Positions 63,045-64,000 of a stretch of 64,000 nucleotides of DNA are shown here, in pieces; position 1 is the first letter of the stretch, and the number at the start of each line of letters is the position of its first letter. Location of the stretch: assembly GCA_002162075.1 (NCBI GenBank), contig CP021423.1, positions 124,001-188,000 of the forward strand, given 5' to 3'. This stretch comes from Armatimonadetes bacterium Uphvl-Ar1. GTDB lineage: Bacteria; Armatimonadota; Fimbriimonadia; Fimbriimonadales; Fimbriimonadaceae. Below the pieces are notes generated by a model. It ran no database searches. It worked only from the letters and a program-made list of their open reading frames with translations, and was not told the origin of the DNA. The translations under genes and the position numbers were made by a program.

Positions 63045-63749
63045 TTAGCGGTACTCTGCGGTGCCGGAGCCTTTGATTTGGATTCCTTTTGCGGTGAGGT
63101 TGATTGTGAAATCTTGGGTGGTTGGGGTGGTTTTGCCGAACGATAAAGTGGCAGAGATTTCGTCTGAGATCATATCGCTACCGGAGGGGGATTCGAAGTT
63201 GACGAAGTAGATTCCGCGACCGACGCTGGTTCCCGGTTTGGGGTAGGACTGTTTGCTTGATTGGGGTGAGCCAAATTTTGCGGGCTTCCAATTGATTTTG
63301 TGGTTTTGGAGGGGAAGTTTGAAATCGGTGGCAAAGATGATCGTGATTTGGTTTTCGGAGTCGAATGTGTCGGAGCCATCCATGATTTCGAGGTGGTATT
63401 TTTGAGCCTCGTCCGTAGTGCCGTTACTTGTGGCTTTATCGGACTCCTTAAATTTGAGGAGAGTGATGTTTTTGACGGGGAAAGTCTTACCGTTGATTTG
63501 GGCGGACAAGTTGGTGGTTTGGATTGCGGCAGTGTTGGGCGTGGAATTTGAGGATATGGGAACATCGCCGCCGGGAAGTTGACTGAGGACCTCGGCTGTC
63601 GATTTTTGGGTACCGGATTTCTTTGGTTTCGGGTTGCTGCTCTTGGTTGACTTTGGATTTTCGGCGATAGGTGTTGGGGCGGGCTGGGGGGCACAGCCAA
63701 GAATGAGGCTGAATGATGTTGCAACCAGGATTAAGGTCAACCGAGACAT
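63045..63749 (-). CDS. Lipoprotein, 234 aa
   Basis: The product has a lipoprotein signal with the lipobox L-I-L-G-C, then a Pro/Ser/Lys-rich linker (to about residue 60) and a beta-rich C-terminal domain with I-N-G-K-T-F-P-V-K and D-F-T-I-N-L-T-A-K-G. Family unknown. It lies downstream of the M48 peptidase gene in the same direction, with 25 nt between. Confidence 0.7.
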   Translation of the reverse strand: MSRLTLILVATSFSLILGCAPQPAPTPIAENPKSTKSSNPKPKKSGTQKSTAEVLSQLPGGDVPISSNSTPNTAAIQTTNLSAQINGKTFPVKNITLLKFKESDKATSNGTTDEAQKYHLEIMDGSDTFDSENQITIIFATDFKLPLQNHKINWKPAKFGSPQSSKQSYPKPGTSVGRGIYFVNFESPSGSDMISDEISATLSFGKTTPTTQDFTINLTAKGIQIKGSGTAEYR

Positions 63750-63774
63750 AGTTGGATATTCGGCTGAAAGTGGG

Positions 63775-64000
63775 TTATTTCCTTAGGTTTGTGGGGAGCC
63801 CGTTTGGGTAGGCGTTTTTGATGTTTTGCTCGATTCTGCCGATGCGGTTTTCGGGGGAAGGGTGAGTGGATGCGAATTCGGGTTGGCGAGATCCTCCGGA
63901 GGCTTTTTCGAGAATTTGCATAACCCCGATGAGGGCTCGGGGGTCGTAACCGGCTTCGACCATGAGCTGAATACCCCATTCGTCGGATTCGAGTTCGTCG
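63775..64000 (-). CDS. M48-type metallopeptidase, C-terminal part (5' end outside the window)
   Basis: About 75 codons are visible. The stretch E-L-E-S-D-E-W-G-I-Q-L-M contains the third zinc ligand Glu and the conserved Asp of the M48 E-x-x-A/S-D motif, followed by Y-D-P-R-A-L-I-G-V-M-Q-I-L and T-H-P-S-P-E-N-R-I-G-R-I. The HEXXH helix should lie upstream, outside the window. Such proteins (BepA/LoiP-like) degrade misfolded envelope proteins. Confidence 0.75.
   Translation of the reverse strand, partial: DELESDEWGIQLMVEAGYDPRALIGVMQILEKASGGSRQPEFASTHPSPENRIGRIEQNIKNAYPNGLPTNLRK

Overview
The window looks like chromosome from an Armatimonadota bacterium of the Fimbriimonadia type. This is an inference from several features together: PEP-CTERM tails (three proteins), prepilin-like proteins with the N-terminal [19 protein letters not shown] signature and an H-X9-DG type end, Rhs fragments, and a heptose-type kinase plus apolipoprotein N-acyltransferase that imply an outer membrane. 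Almost everywhere the + strand is rich in G and T whichever strand is coding, so the + strand is probably the leading strand of one replichore. Several starts have a -10-like hexamer (TAGATT, TATACT, TAGACT) only 6-7 nt upstream, which suggests leaderless mRNAs.

Layout. 1-1.9 kb: end of a PEP-CTERM gene, then a minus-strand metal-binding cluster (secreted Cys-rich protein, a 38-residue metallothionein-like peptide, and a secreted barrel-like protein interrupted by an in-frame TGA). 1.9-4.5 kb: rpsO-pnp. 4.8-11.9 kb: hypothetical, gpsA, TolB-like lipoprotein, two PilC/GspF-like genes and a membrane J-protein. 11.9-14.9 kb: three minus-strand pilus-assembly genes. 15-18.9 kb: metG, an OppD-type ATPase and a NarL-type regulator. 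19.0-23.2 kb: a DUF2993-like gene and an M20 amidohydrolase, separated by a 2.4-kb Rhs-fragment island flanked by an exact 18-bp direct repeat. 23.2-29.5 kb: aldo/keto reductase, ACT protein plus aspartate kinase, then gmd-fcl-glycosyltransferase (GDP-fucose and surface glycan). 29.5-33.3 kb: an AT-rich patch with a small unknown gene, MATE pump, AIM24-like protein and dispersed palindromic repeats. 33.3-38.9 kb: a minus-strand cluster mixing three thioredoxin-like proteins, two prepilin-like proteins and a Tat-exported DJ-1/PfpI protein. 39-50.4 kb: enolase-superfamily epimerase, two tandem PEP-CTERM paralogues, SARP-like regulator, Ycf46-like AAA protein, histidine phosphatase, lnt, HTH regulator, tRNA-Ser. 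50.6-57.2 kb: GH29 fucosidase, pyrR-pyrB-pyrC, TPR lipoprotein, heptose-type kinase, Lys/Ala-rich basic protein. 57.3-64 kb: membrane nucleotide cyclase, lipB, SRPBCC protein, yraN, rnhB, tRNA-His, PAS-GGDEF protein, lipoproteins and an M48 peptidase end.

Twelve otherwise well-conserved genes (two PilC-like, DUF2993-like, ACT, lysC, fcl, epimerase, SARP, GH29, pyrB, rfaE1, rnhB) are each split by a -1 frameshift that one extra G in a G-run (C on the minus strand) would repair. The uniform pattern points to under-called homopolymers in the assembly rather than gene decay, so these are listed as whole genes with the break noted. The Rhs remnants and the TGA-interrupted gene do not fit this pattern and may be biologically real.
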